A DNA stretch of 19,944 nt from Alphaproteobacteria bacterium. GTDB lineage: Bacteria > Pseudomonadota > Gammaproteobacteria > JAGOUN01. The DNA is taken from assembly GCA_021151585.1 (NCBI GenBank), contig JAGKWX010000027.1:1-19944 (forward strand). The letters are read 5' to 3'. Every line of letters begins with the position of its first letter. The first letter of the stretch is position 1. The notes under the pieces were generated by a model. It ran no database searches, was not told the origin of the DNA, and was given only the letters and a program-made list of their open reading frames with translations. Both the position numbers and the translations under genes were made by a program. Positions 1-7,686 of this stretch are shown piece by piece.

Positions 1-1
1 T

Positions 2-94
2 ACTAATACTAATACTAATGCTGTTGAAACTGTTGAAACTGTTGAAACTGTTGAAACTGTTGAAACTGTTGAAACTGTTGAAACTGTTGAAACT
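2..94 (+). repeat. In-frame tandem repeats: (ACTAAT)x3 then (GTTGAAACT)x8
   Basis: Three copies of a 6-base unit (Thr-Asn) at 2-19 are followed by eight perfect copies of a 9-base unit (Val-Glu-Thr) at 23-94. The first array may continue left of the window. Both unit lengths are multiples of three, so slippage would lengthen or shorten the protein without shifting frame. The perfect DNA identity of the copies suggests recent expansion. Confidence 0.95.
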
Positions 95-3000
95 TCTACG
101 CAAGCTCTTGTAGCAAGTGAAGGTTCTCAACAAACAGACTTTCCTTCTAACCATGACGACCATCAGCAAGTAGATGAATCGAGCGTAAGTTCTGTAGATG
201 AGAATAAGCAATTAGAAGAATTTTTCAAGAAAAAAGAAGCATTATCTATTATTGAAAATTATTTAACTCGCATTAGCAGTGTTGCTGGTACTAGTGAAGA
301 GATAGAAAAAATTAACCGATCTTTTTTTGAAGAAATTTTAGGATTTTTTTTAAGATTTCTCGAGGAAGAAGGCCCTAAATTTCGGCTAGCAGACTATCCT
401 TCAGAAGCAGAATACTTTAATGAAGTAAAAAAAAATCTTTATGAATTTAAAAAAAATTTTCTCAGCAAACTGTTCACTTTGATTGAAGAAAAAAATAAGA
501 CTTATTCTTCTAGCTCGGTTTTAAAGCCGTGCATCGCAAAAATTATAATTATTAATTTAAAAGAGAATAGCGAATTCTTATGTAATTCTACGGCACTTCA
601 GAATGATGAATTGATGCAGAGAAAATATAAACAGCTTTATATTACAGAGGGCTCTATTCTAAAAAATCGAATTGAAAAAATAAATATTTTATCTTCAGCT
701 GAGAAGCAGATTTCTAATTCTATTCTAGGAAATCAAATTACAGAAGAAAATACTTTATCTTCAACTGAGGAGCAGATTTCTAATCCTATTCTAGGAAATC
801 AAATTACAGAAGAAAATACTTTATCTTCAACTGAGGAGCAGCTTTCTAATCCTCTAGAAAAGCTAATTACAGAAGAAAATACTTTATCTTCAACTGAGGA
901 GCAGCTTTCTAATCCTCTAGAAAAGCTAATTACAGAAGAAATTATCTTATCTTTAGATGAGAAGCCGCTTTCTAATTATTTAAATGACCTTATATCTTAT
1001 CATAAGAATTGTAAGGAAGTTGCTGAAACTGCTTTGAGAGAATTTTTTAATCATCTTGCTTCTGCGAAGGAGAAGATAGGGTATGGTATAAATTTGCTAC
1101 AAAAGTTGTCTAAAGAAAACAGTCAATTATTTTTTGATGTTGTTTTTTTGATTTTCACTAATAATGATTATGCTATAAGTTCGGTAGCGTACAGTGATGA
1201 TATTTTAGAAATAATTTGGAATGATGCCGCTCTCATCTGGCAATTAAGTAAAATTATTGCTAGAGAAATTGGCGCGAAGAAAGAGCTTCGAAATTATAAA
1301 TTTCTTGATGCTATCATCTTTCGTGCTCAAGATGCTCAAGATGCTGAGGGAGAATCTGATGCAAACAAAGCTATTAAAAAACGTGCTGCTGAACATTTAG
1401 CAAGAATTACAGTTCTTGAGGATAGAGAACGACTGCTCGATATTCTGAATAGCGGAAAGATTCCTTTATATATTCGTCTCAAGTTAATCGCTGAGATTTC
1501 AATCCAGAATGTTAACACCCCTGAGTTATGTTCTCGGAACGATTTGCAAGTATATCAGGACATACAACTTAATTTGATGTTTCGCAAAAGCGATGATTTT
1601 TTGCGATCATTTGACCAATCGGCTGGCTCTTCTATCGCTGGGAAGGGAAATGAATTGCCAGAAGTTAATGTTTCTCAGTCTTCTAATGAGCTGAACGCTG
1701 TTAAGAAAACTGTTGCGTCACTAAATACTTATAAGGCTCGTTTTTTAGCAAGGCTCGATGCAGCTGCGTCTAAGCCTGAGCATGATGCAGGTACGTCTGA
1801 GCCTGAGCACGATTATATTTTAGGGTATGTAGAAGAACACCTCAGTTTATTGCCTGATTTTAATGTTAAACAGATTATGTATAGTGAACTAACTAGTCAT
1901 AGCTCTATAACTGAAAAATTGAATCAGGTTGGCCGTTTAGCACGGTTGGAGCACAAGAAAGGTATGTTGAAAAATTTTCTTGAAGCAATATATTGCTTTA
2001 TTGCTGTAGCTGATAAGAATGTCGAGAATGAATTTCGAGCTTTCAGAGAACGTATACATGCCGCAGATATAAATGATGATCCTCAAAAAATTCAACGTGA
2101 CCTGCAAAGAAGGATTTTACGTGCCTCAAATCGTGATGAAAAAAGTTTTATAAAACAGTTTTCGCGATGGGTGCAATATGCCAAGCTTTCTAAAGATGTT
2201 GTTAGCCCTGAAGATTTATTATCAATTACTGCGCCTTTGACAATCGAAGAATTTCAGGAATGTTACCGAATAGCGCTTAAGCCGGAATCGTCGAATCAAA
2301 GCTCATCTGAGAAAGCGTCGCAAGATAGCATCTATCCCTTGCAACAAGCATTGAAGGAAGTGGCGTCCACAAGATTTTTCGTTACACAACCACAACCACA
2401 ACCACAACTACAACTACAACTACAACTACAACTACAAGTGCAACGTGGTAAAGTTTATCAAGAAAGTTCAGAAGGCAGTAATATGAGTGGCGTTGCTTTG
2501 ATGGGTGGTCATGGCGATAGTCAAGTGGCTGAAAATCAAGATGAGGTATCGAAAACATTTGACCCCGATACCCATGATCAAGCTGAAGCTAAAGCTAAAG
2601 CTGAAGCTAAAGCTAAAGCTGAAGCTAAAGCTAAAGCTGAAGCTAAAGCTGAAGAAGAGCGTGTGCAGCGTGAGATTAATTCAGCGCTTAAAGAAGTGTT
2701 GTTTAATCAGTTGAAAACAGTATTAAATAAATTTTCAGGCATGCAAGTTAGTAGTTTTTTCTTAGCAAAACATCATTTGCCGGCCGGGATGCAGAGTATT
2801 ATTGTTGGGATCACAGCAGCTGCGACAGTTGACGATATTTTGCAAAAGATGAAATCTGTCGCTGATCATAAGGTTAGTGATGAATATAGCTCATGGGCGG
2901 GTTGGGGCGGTCGGCGCTCTGGAGATACACAAGCTGCTTACCAGGCAATCCATAACGTTTTGAAAAATTATGATGGTAAGAATAATGAAGCTCCTCAAGG

Positions 3001-3172
3001 CACTACCAGCTTGTTACCGAAAGATTCGGTTGAGCATTTACAGCAGATAATAAAAAGGTTAAGTGATATAGCTTCGAAAGCGAAAGAAGAGCATCGCAAC
3101 GTTCAGAATATTGTAATGCAGGCGATGCCCGAGAGTGTTCGTCAAACTGTGTCACCTCGCTCATTACTTTAA
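2..3172 (+). CDS. Giant repeat-rich protein of unknown function, 5' end cut by window edge
   Basis: The frame ending at the TAA at 3170-3172 is open back to position 2, so this is the 3' part (1056 residues visible) of a longer gene. A TTG at 479 could be mistaken for the start, but 159 sense codons precede it without a stop. I do not recognise the family. In order (residues of the visible part) it shows Thr-Asn and Val-Glu-Thr repeats (1-31), five copies of a 21-22 residue acidic repeat (about 224-330), a helical region containing a module shared with the neighbouring giant gene (about 409-759), a Gln-Pro/Gln-Leu tract (about 796-813), an Ala-Lys-Glu helix (about 861-885) and a C-terminal domain (about 899-990) with a paralogous copy next door. 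No membrane segment is visible. The composition (Lys/Glu/Ser/Gln) and the neighbouring paralogue suggest a secreted effector-like protein, but that is inference. It converges with the next gene across 186 bp. Confidence 0.85.
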   Translation, partial: TNTNTNAVETVETVETVETVETVETVETVETSTQALVASEGSQQTDFPSNHDDHQQVDESSVSSVDENKQLEEFFKKKEALSIIENYLTRISSVAGTSEEIEKINRSFFEEILGFFLRFLEEEGPKFRLADYPSEAEYFNEVKKNLYEFKKNFLSKLFTLIEEKNKTYSSSSVLKPCIAKIIIINLKENSEFLCNSTALQNDELMQRKYKQLYITEGSILKNRIEKINILSSAEKQISNSILGNQITEENTLSSTEEQISNPILGNQITEENTLSSTEEQLSNPLEKLITEENTLSSTEEQLSNPLEKLITEEIILSLDEKPLSNYLNDLISYHKNCKEVAETALREFFNHLASAKEKIGYGINLLQKLSKENSQLFFDVVFLIFTNNDYAISSVAYSDDILEIIWNDAALIWQLSKIIAREIGAKKELRNYKFLDAIIFRAQDAQDAEGESDANKAIKKRAAEHLARITVLEDRERLLDILNSGKIPLYIRLKLIAEISIQNVNTPELCSRNDLQVYQDIQLNLMFRKSDDFLRSFDQSAGSSIAGKGNELPEVNVSQSSNELNAVKKTVASLNTYKARFLARLDAAASKPEHDAGTSEPEHDYILGYVEEHLSLLPDFNVKQIMYSELTSHSSITEKLNQVGRLARLEHKKGMLKNFLEAIYCFIAVADKNVENEFRAFRERIHAADINDDPQKIQRDLQRRILRASNRDEKSFIKQFSRWVQYAKLSKDVVSPEDLLSITAPLTIEEFQECYRIALKPESSNQSSSEKASQDSIYPLQQALKEVASTRFFVTQPQPQPQLQLQLQLQLQVQRGKVYQESSEGSNMSGVALMGGHGDSQVAENQDEVSKTFDPDTHDQAEAKAKAEAKAKAEAKAKAEAKAEEERVQREINSALKEVLFNQLKTVLNKFSGMQVSSFFLAKHHLPAGMQSIIVGITAAATVDDILQKMKSVADHKVSDEYSSWAGWGGRRSGDTQAAYQAIHNVLKNYDGKNNEAPQGTTSLLPKDSVEHLQQIIKRLSDIASKAKEEHRNVQNIVMQAMPESVRQTVSPRSLL
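671..991 (+). repeat. Five tandem copies of a 63/66-bp coding repeat
   Basis: Units begin at 671, 737, 803, 866 and 929. The first two are 66 bp and the last three 63 bp. The consensus peptide is roughly ITEENTLSSTEEQLSNPLEK. The central three copies are nearly identical at DNA level and the outer two are diverged, the usual pattern of a growing array. The shorter units replace ILGNQ with LEKL at the end of the unit. Confidence 0.93.
1226..2278 (+). other. Shared helical module, single copy in first giant protein
   Basis: This segment aligns by eye with both modules of the neighbouring giant protein. Anchors in order are NDAALIWQLSKII, then LYIRLKLIAEISIQN (compare LFYKLKIIGDIALGK and LLVKLKLIGNIAQGK), then DEKSFIKQFSRWVQYA (compare NSKFIEQVKKWLDYS and DAKFYDSLKTWINYY). 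It is the most diverged copy, and short duplicated motifs lie within it (AQD x2 at 1325-1342, and a PEHD pair near 1773-1812). Boundaries are approximate. Confidence 0.55.
2387..2443 (+). repeat. 6-bp microsatellite coding for Gln-Pro/Gln-Leu
   Basis: CAACCA occurs three times (2387-2404), CAACTA five times (2405-2434), then CAAGTG and CAA. The tract encodes alternating Gln with Pro, Leu and finally Val. It separates the shared module from the Ala-Lys-Glu helix and looks like a flexible linker. The step from CCA to CTA in all later copies indicates one point change followed by amplification. Confidence 0.95.
2582..2653 (+). repeat. 18-bp tandem repeat coding for an Ala-Lys-Glu helix
   Basis: Units of GCTGAAGCTAAAGCTAAA start at 2582, 2600 and 2618, and a slightly altered fourth starts at 2636. 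The peptide is a six-residue Ala-Glu-Ala-Lys-Ala-Lys repeat running into EEERVQREI, predicted as one long charged helix leading into the C-terminal domain. TonB- and TolA-like proteins use similar helices as spacers, but nothing else here resembles them. Confidence 0.93.
2696..2971 (+). other. C-terminal paralogous domain (copy in first giant protein)
   Basis: This region codes for a domain that matches the C-terminus of the adjacent giant protein. Shared features in order are LNKF, an aromatic-rich FF/LF followed by a His and Gly, a DxxLxxxK segment, an Arg-Arg/Tyr-Arg-Ser turn, and TQxAYxxxxxxxK (GDTQAAYQAIHNVLKN versus QKTQEAYDILNKFFKD). I cannot name the domain. Small C-terminal domains of unknown function are common in Legionellales effectors, and this may be one of them. 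Confidence 0.6.
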
Positions 3173-3358
3173 GCCCACATTGATGCGCGACACGGTTATT
3201 TATCTTGTTGGAGATGGTATTCGTTTAGACATGGCATTTCGCTTGGATATTTTTTTACATTTTTTTGAGTCATTTGGTTTATTCTGATAACGATATGTGT
3301 CCCATGTCAGCCATCTAAACATAGCGCCAATACAGAAAAAAATAAGTTTAAAAAATTA

Positions 3359-6300
3359 TTATTTTACTGCATATTGGCTGTGTGAGTTATGTGCGCCTGC
3401 TAATTTTTCTAAATCACTAGCCAATCCACCTAAAAATCCGGCGTTATCAGTCGATTCGTTGTGATTATTATGATTTTCCGTATCTTTAAAAAACTTATTT
3501 AATATATCATATGCCTCTTGTGTTTTTTGACTGCGATATCCGAAGCGCTTGTTCATGCGTTCGCTAAGAATTTTTTTAATTTCAAGTAATTTTTCATTAT
3601 CAGACATGGCTGAGTTATTTTCAAGTTTTAACATAGCTTTAATGCCATCTGGGTGTTGTGCAAATAAACTTAAGCCGCGATAAGTAGTAAATTTATTGAG
3701 GGCGTCAAAAACAGGACGTAGCTGGGATTGATTTTGTTGTTCAGAAGTCTCTGTGTTGGTCTGTCTATTCAAATTAATATCTTTATTCTTGCGTTCTTCG
3801 CTTGTCGGTGTACTATTGTCGGTTAAGTCAGACGCATGATCCCGAGGTTGATCAAGTGATGCATCGTTAGTCTCTAAGGTCTTGTGGCGATGACCTTCGA
3901 TAACTACGTCGCTTTGTTGAGTTGTTTCATTTGCTACAACATTTTCTTCTTGATGAAGGCGATCAATGAGATCTTGTGCTTTTTCCTTTGTTAATTGTTC
4001 ATTGATAGCTTTGTTAGTGTTATATGAGAGAATTTTTTCTAATGCAATTACAAAACTTACTTGTTGTTCATTATTCAATTTGTTAAATTCTTCTTTTAAT
4101 TCGTTAGAAACAAGAATTTCTTCTATATATTTTACTGCTTCTTCCTTAGTGCGAGGCAATTCCTTTGTAGGGAAAGAAGAAATCCATTGAAAGTCAAATT
4201 CTTCTCCACTCGAAACATAATAATTTATCCAAGTTTTTAGGCTATCATAAAATTTCGCATCATCACTGCGTTTTATAACCTTTTCTCGCCATCGTTGTTG
4301 CACGAGAGGATAAGATAGATATGTTTTTTGATGAGAAATTCGCTGTAGCTCATCTGTAAATTTCGGTAATAAGCCTGGATCTTTAAGCCGAGAGGCTTGA
4401 CGTTTATCTGCTTCTGGATATCCTAAGAGACCTGATTTTCCTTGCATTAGTTTGCTAAGTTCGCCGCGAATTAAAGCATGTTTTTCTATGTCAAATTGAA
4501 TGTTTTGAACATTAGCTGCTACTAAGTGTGGGCAAGATTTTTTAAGGAAATCAGTGAATTTCGAAATTATTGGGGTTTCATCTTGAATTGTAGAAAATAA
4601 GCTTAAATCCGAATAAAACTTTTGCACGGCTAAACTGCGACGTATGCCGAATCGATTCCCTATAGTGGCATCATCAATTTTACCTTGTGCAATATTACCA
4701 ATTAATTTGAGTTTAACCAGCAAAGACAAGTTACTATCCATAATTTCAAGCATAGGTTTTTTGCCAGAAACATTGTTGGGTAACGATTTCACCTTAGTAA
4801 CAAGATATTCTTGTATACGCGATGTATTGCAATACTTTTCTTCGATAGATAAATCTGCTCGTGATGAAGATATGTTTTGAGTAAGTTCTTTGCTAAGCTT
4901 AAGTAGCAAATCTGAATTTCTATCTCGAGCATAAGTTCTTAGGTCTGCGCTCAGAAATTCTACTGCAGGTATAGATTGTTTTTTTGCCGCAAGCTTGATG
5001 ACAGGTAAAATAGCCTCTTTTGTTTCCTTGGATGAGTAGGTATATTTTTCAGTTAAAAATGTTACAATGTTATTGATGCTAGATTTTTTGCCGGAAAAAC
5101 TTTCTAAAGCTTTAGAAAGAATTGAGCTAATTTTGTCATGACGATTATGTCTAATGCCATATTTAATTATTTTTTCTACAGTATTTTCTAATTGCGATTC
5201 TTCAAGAAGACTAAGTTCAAAATTAATTTCGTTAGATGATGTAGAATCAGGTTTTTCACAGTCAAACAATTCCTTGATTGATGATTGATCTTCATCTAAG
5301 TTTGCAATCACTTGCTCAATAATACTTACTTCCTCTTCAGAACCTGGCTTAATTCCTGACTGATAAGATAGTAGCGTTTTTGTTAATCCAAGAATAAATT
5401 CTTGCTTGATTTCTGTGGTGATTGATTCGGGTATTTTTTGCTTGATTTCATCATATAGAGTTTTTATATATTTTACAAAACCCTTAACATTTTCTGGAAT
5501 TTTATCCTTTGGCAAAAAGTTTATCCACGAAAAGTTCATGGGCGAATTTGTTGTTAATGAATAATCTAGCCATTTTTTAACCTGTTCGATAAACTTACTG
5601 TTATCATTAGTTTTGCTAGCAGCCACATTTTCATGAATCTCTGCACTATGCTGTTTCAGTAGCTTACGCGCATGCTGAATTCTTGTATTTATTTCTTGAA
5701 GAGAGGTGGATCCTACTATAGTTGTAAGACGGCTATCTTGGCGAGTATATCTATTTAACTGGCTCGTAAGGATGAGGTTATACCAGGTTATTTCGTGTTC
5801 AATATTTTGTATGTCGGAAGCAATGTCACCACGAAGGCACAATAATTCAGTAAATTTTTCCGTAATATTAGCAGTTGTTACGTCTGCAAGGCAGCTTAAT
5901 TGTTTATATATTTTTTGTGCCTGCCAGCTTTTAACTCTGCCAAGATCAACTAGTGGGTTTGCTTGTTCGTGTTTACCAAGGGCTATGTCGCCAATTATTT
6001 TAAGCTTGTAAAATAGCGATAATTTGCTACTTAGAATATTTTGCAGCTCGGATTTAACGGTTGGTTCGCCATAACTGTTTTGTGTGATTTCATCAATAAC
6101 TGTTGATAAGTAGTTTTCAATACGCTCTTTATTAAAATAAAGCTTATCAAGTAAGCAAGTGGTTGGTGTAGTCAACTGAAATGTATTTAATTTTTCACAA
6201 ATCGTGGATAGCTCAGCGTTTCGTCCGTCTTTCGCATAGTTTTGAAACATTGATAGATGAATAGGTAGAAATTTATCTATTACTTCTTGGTGATCTTTAC

Positions 6301-7366
6301 GCGGCATGCGATCAGTTAATTCAATAAAATGCAAAAATGTTTCTTCTTTATCTGCAGTCTCTGTATCCGCTTCGCAAGCATTGATGAGGAAGGATGAAAA
6401 ACTATTTTCATGCTCTTTGATACCAAAAGCACTATAATTGATTTTTTCTCGATGTTCTTTAATGTAGTTATTTAATGCTTCATAAAAATTTTCTTGTTCA
6501 CACAGTTCTTCTGGAATTTTTGAGAAAAAATCAGCGATTCTTTGTGAAATGATGGCTACTGATTTTCCAGCGACTGAATGTAAAAATTCTTTTTTTGATC
6601 CTAAATTTTGGTATATACCTGAAACTTGTGCTCCCAGTAAGTTCGCTATTACTCTATTACTACGACTACCTTGGAGCTGTGATATATATGCATCAAATGA
6701 TTTTTCCTTAGGGAATAGTTTTTTAAAATCATTTAAGACAATTTCAGAAATATCAAGGCAAATAGTATAAAACGAACTCTCAACATCAGCAGATATTTTA
6801 ATTTCCTTATCAAACGCTGTATTAACTCTTTCTTCAAGACCTAATGGAATCATGAATTTTGGAAAATCTAAGCTGCATTTATTAGACACCCGTGATACGT
6901 CGCCCATTTTATTTGTTGTTCTGAGCATAACCGGGATGAATGTGCGCAGCAGTTTTGTCCTATTATCATCGTCGAATGTTTCAGGCTTGTCAGCCGTATT
7001 AATGTTTTCAATTTTGTCTGTTGATATTTTTTTATTTATCCAATCCACGGTTAAACGTAGGCGAGTAACGGGATCTTCTTCTGAGCTTAGTTGTTGAAAT
7101 TCGTTTCTGTGATCTTCAGTAATTCCTTCAATTGTTGTGAAAAGACTTGGATATACCAACAAGTAGATAGCTGCTTGTATCTGAGAAGCCAATTCTTTAT
7201 TATTGTTTTGGTTAAAAACAGATGATAAAGTTTCCAAAAATTTACTATTTTGGTCGTTATCTTTTTCTATGTTCCCATTTTTTTTGTATTCTTCAGTGAT
7301 ACTTGGTTGATTCTCATCAATACCAGGCTGATATCTCTCAGACTCATCAGTAGTAAACTGCACCAT
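3359..7366 (-). CDS. Giant protein of unknown function with an internal module duplication
   Basis: 1335 aa, no recognised family, no signal peptide and no clear membrane segment. The start is well supported: an AAGGTGGAG Shine-Dalgarno sits 8 nt before the ATG. By eye the protein has a unique N-terminal part (1-370), a module of about 320 residues (370-690), a second copy of it (805-1138), a hydrophilic Asn/Gln/Thr-rich linker (about 1140-1213), and a C-terminal domain (1217-1293) ending in an Asn/His-rich tail. The modules share LSLxxKLKxIGxIAxGK, QKxYxxLS, an acidic turn followed by KFxxxxKxWxxY, FxWIxxxP, and an LxKxLSY segment. The C-terminal domain and a diverged module recur in the convergent gene at 2-3172. 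It is A/T-richer than the lptD block. An effector-like role is inference only. Confidence 0.88.
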   Translation of the reverse strand: MVQFTTDESERYQPGIDENQPSITEEYKKNGNIEKDNDQNSKFLETLSSVFNQNNNKELASQIQAAIYLLVYPSLFTTIEGITEDHRNEFQQLSSEEDPVTRLRLTVDWINKKISTDKIENINTADKPETFDDDNRTKLLRTFIPVMLRTTNKMGDVSRVSNKCSLDFPKFMIPLGLEERVNTAFDKEIKISADVESSFYTICLDISEIVLNDFKKLFPKEKSFDAYISQLQGSRSNRVIANLLGAQVSGIYQNLGSKKEFLHSVAGKSVAIISQRIADFFSKIPEELCEQENFYEALNNYIKEHREKINYSAFGIKEHENSFSSFLINACEADTETADKEETFLHFIELTDRMPRKDHQEVIDKFLPIHLSMFQNYAKDGRNAELSTICEKLNTFQLTTPTTCLLDKLYFNKERIENYLSTVIDEITQNSYGEPTVKSELQNILSSKLSLFYKLKIIGDIALGKHEQANPLVDLGRVKSWQAQKIYKQLSCLADVTTANITEKFTELLCLRGDIASDIQNIEHEITWYNLILTSQLNRYTRQDSRLTTIVGSTSLQEINTRIQHARKLLKQHSAEIHENVAASKTNDNSKFIEQVKKWLDYSLTTNSPMNFSWINFLPKDKIPENVKGFVKYIKTLYDEIKQKIPESITTEIKQEFILGLTKTLLSYQSGIKPGSEEEVSIIEQVIANLDEDQSSIKELFDCEKPDSTSSNEINFELSLLEESQLENTVEKIIKYGIRHNRHDKISSILSKALESFSGKKSSINNIVTFLTEKYTYSSKETKEAILPVIKLAAKKQSIPAVEFLSADLRTYARDRNSDLLLKLSKELTQNISSSRADLSIEEKYCNTSRIQEYLVTKVKSLPNNVSGKKPMLEIMDSNLSLLVKLKLIGNIAQGKIDDATIGNRFGIRRSLAVQKFYSDLSLFSTIQDETPIISKFTDFLKKSCPHLVAANVQNIQFDIEKHALIRGELSKLMQGKSGLLGYPEADKRQASRLKDPGLLPKFTDELQRISHQKTYLSYPLVQQRWREKVIKRSDDAKFYDSLKTWINYYVSSGEEFDFQWISSFPTKELPRTKEEAVKYIEEILVSNELKEEFNKLNNEQQVSFVIALEKILSYNTNKAINEQLTKEKAQDLIDRLHQEENVVANETTQQSDVVIEGHRHKTLETNDASLDQPRDHASDLTDNSTPTSEERKNKDINLNRQTNTETSEQQNQSQLRPVFDALNKFTTYRGLSLFAQHPDGIKAMLKLENNSAMSDNEKLLEIKKILSERMNKRFGYRSQKTQEAYDILNKFFKDTENHNNHNESTDNAGFLGGLASDLEKLAGAHNSHSQYAVK
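3488..3718 (-). other. C-terminal paralogous domain (copy in second giant protein)
   Basis: Residues 1217-1293. It shares the LNKF, LF-x-x-H, KxxLxxIK, R-S and TQEAYDILNKF positions with the C-terminus of the convergent gene at 2696-2971. About 40 residues of His/Asn-rich and Gly/Ala-rich sequence follow before the stop, unlike the other copy, which has a Lys/Glu-rich tail. Confidence 0.6.
3953..4954 (-). other. Shared module, copy B (residues about 805-1138)
   Basis: This is the second copy. Anchors are YARDRNSDLLLKLSKELT at 812, LSLLVKLKLIGNIAQGK from 880, QKFYSDLS at 915, KFYDSLKTWINYY from 1038, FQWISSFPT from 1059, and LEKILSYN near 1109. The order and spacing of anchors match copy A, apart from a longer segment before the KxWxxY motif. 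This supports an intragenic duplication rather than chance similarity. Confidence 0.75.
5297..6259 (-). other. Shared module, copy A (residues about 370-690)
   Basis: This is the first copy of the duplicated module. Anchors are YAKDGRNAELSTICEKLN at 377, LSLFYKLKIIGDIALGK from 449, QKIYKQLS at 484, KFIEQVKKWLDYS from 591, FSWINFLPK from 612, and a closing LTKTLLSYQ near 661. Each has a counterpart at the same relative position in copy B. Edges are approximate. Confidence 0.75.
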
Positions 7367-7374
7367 AACTACAT

Positions 7375-7383
7375 CTCCACCTT
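7375..7383 (-). promoter_or_regulatory. Strong Shine-Dalgarno of the 1335-aa gene
   Basis: On the minus strand AAGGTGGAG lies 8 nt upstream of the ATG at 7366. It is one of the best ribosome-binding sites in the window and fixes this start. Confidence 0.75.
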
Positions 7384-7451
7384 ATTAAGCATCCTTGACT
7401 TTGTTTGCTAGAACTCACCTCGCGCCAGTTTTTCGGTCGCTTGTTAATGAT

Positions 7452-7457
7452 AGTATA
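7452..7457 (-). promoter_or_regulatory. Possible -10 box for the 1335-aa gene
   Basis: The minus strand reads TATACT about 85 nt upstream of the ATG. No good -35 is found at 16-18 nt; the closest is a weak ATGGAA/TGGAAA. I see no tandem PmrA-type CTTAA box of the kind known upstream of Legionella effectors. Confidence 0.25.
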
Positions 7458-7600
7458 GTTGGGTTTTTAGTATTTTCCATGCTAGTGAAAAACTATCTTA
7501 TTTTTTGCGAGGGGTGTGGTGTCATTGTCCTAGATTTATTGTACTAAGATGTTCATTATGGTTTTGACGGCATAATCTACGATTATTCTGCTTAGTTTGT

Positions 7601-7636
7601 AGGGTGGATTAGGCAGGGAATGCCATAATCCACTCT
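7601..7636. repeat. REP-like palindrome containing GTGGATTA / TAATCCAC
   Basis: GTGGATTA (7604-7611) pairs with TAATCCAC (7626-7633). Extending inward (GGC with GCC, one bulged A) and outward (AGG with TCT, one wobble) gives a stem of about 14 bp with the loop AGGGAAT. The AGGGTGGATTA...TAATCCAC core resembles short palindromes dispersed in many bacterial genomes. It lies downstream of surA, a usual place for such elements, and no T-run follows in either direction, so it is not a classical terminator. Confidence 0.6.
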
Positions 7637-7650
7637 ATGTTATGTTGATT

Positions 7651-7673
7651 TCGATAGGTTGTGACCTAATCGA
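7651..7673 (-). other. Hairpin just after surA (possible weak terminator)
   Basis: The 23 bases fold into nine base pairs with one bulged A and a four-base loop (outer stem TCGA/TCGA, inner TAGGT/ACCTA). It begins 14 nt past the surA stop on the minus strand. The absence of a U-run makes intrinsic termination uncertain; it may instead protect the transcript 3' end. The rest of the 320-bp gap 7367-7686 shows no gene. Confidence 0.4.
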
Positions 7674-7686
7674 CAATAGGCTAAGA

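Noticed and set aside
2..94. Regular short repeats at the left edge as a possible CRISPR array
   Set aside because: Units are 6 and 9 bases with no spacers and lie in frame inside an open coding sequence; they are coding microsatellites.
2505..2714. Open frame coding for a Leu-Lys repeat protein
   Set aside because: It is the out-of-frame reading of the Ala-Lys-Glu repeat inside the larger gene and has no start signal of its own.
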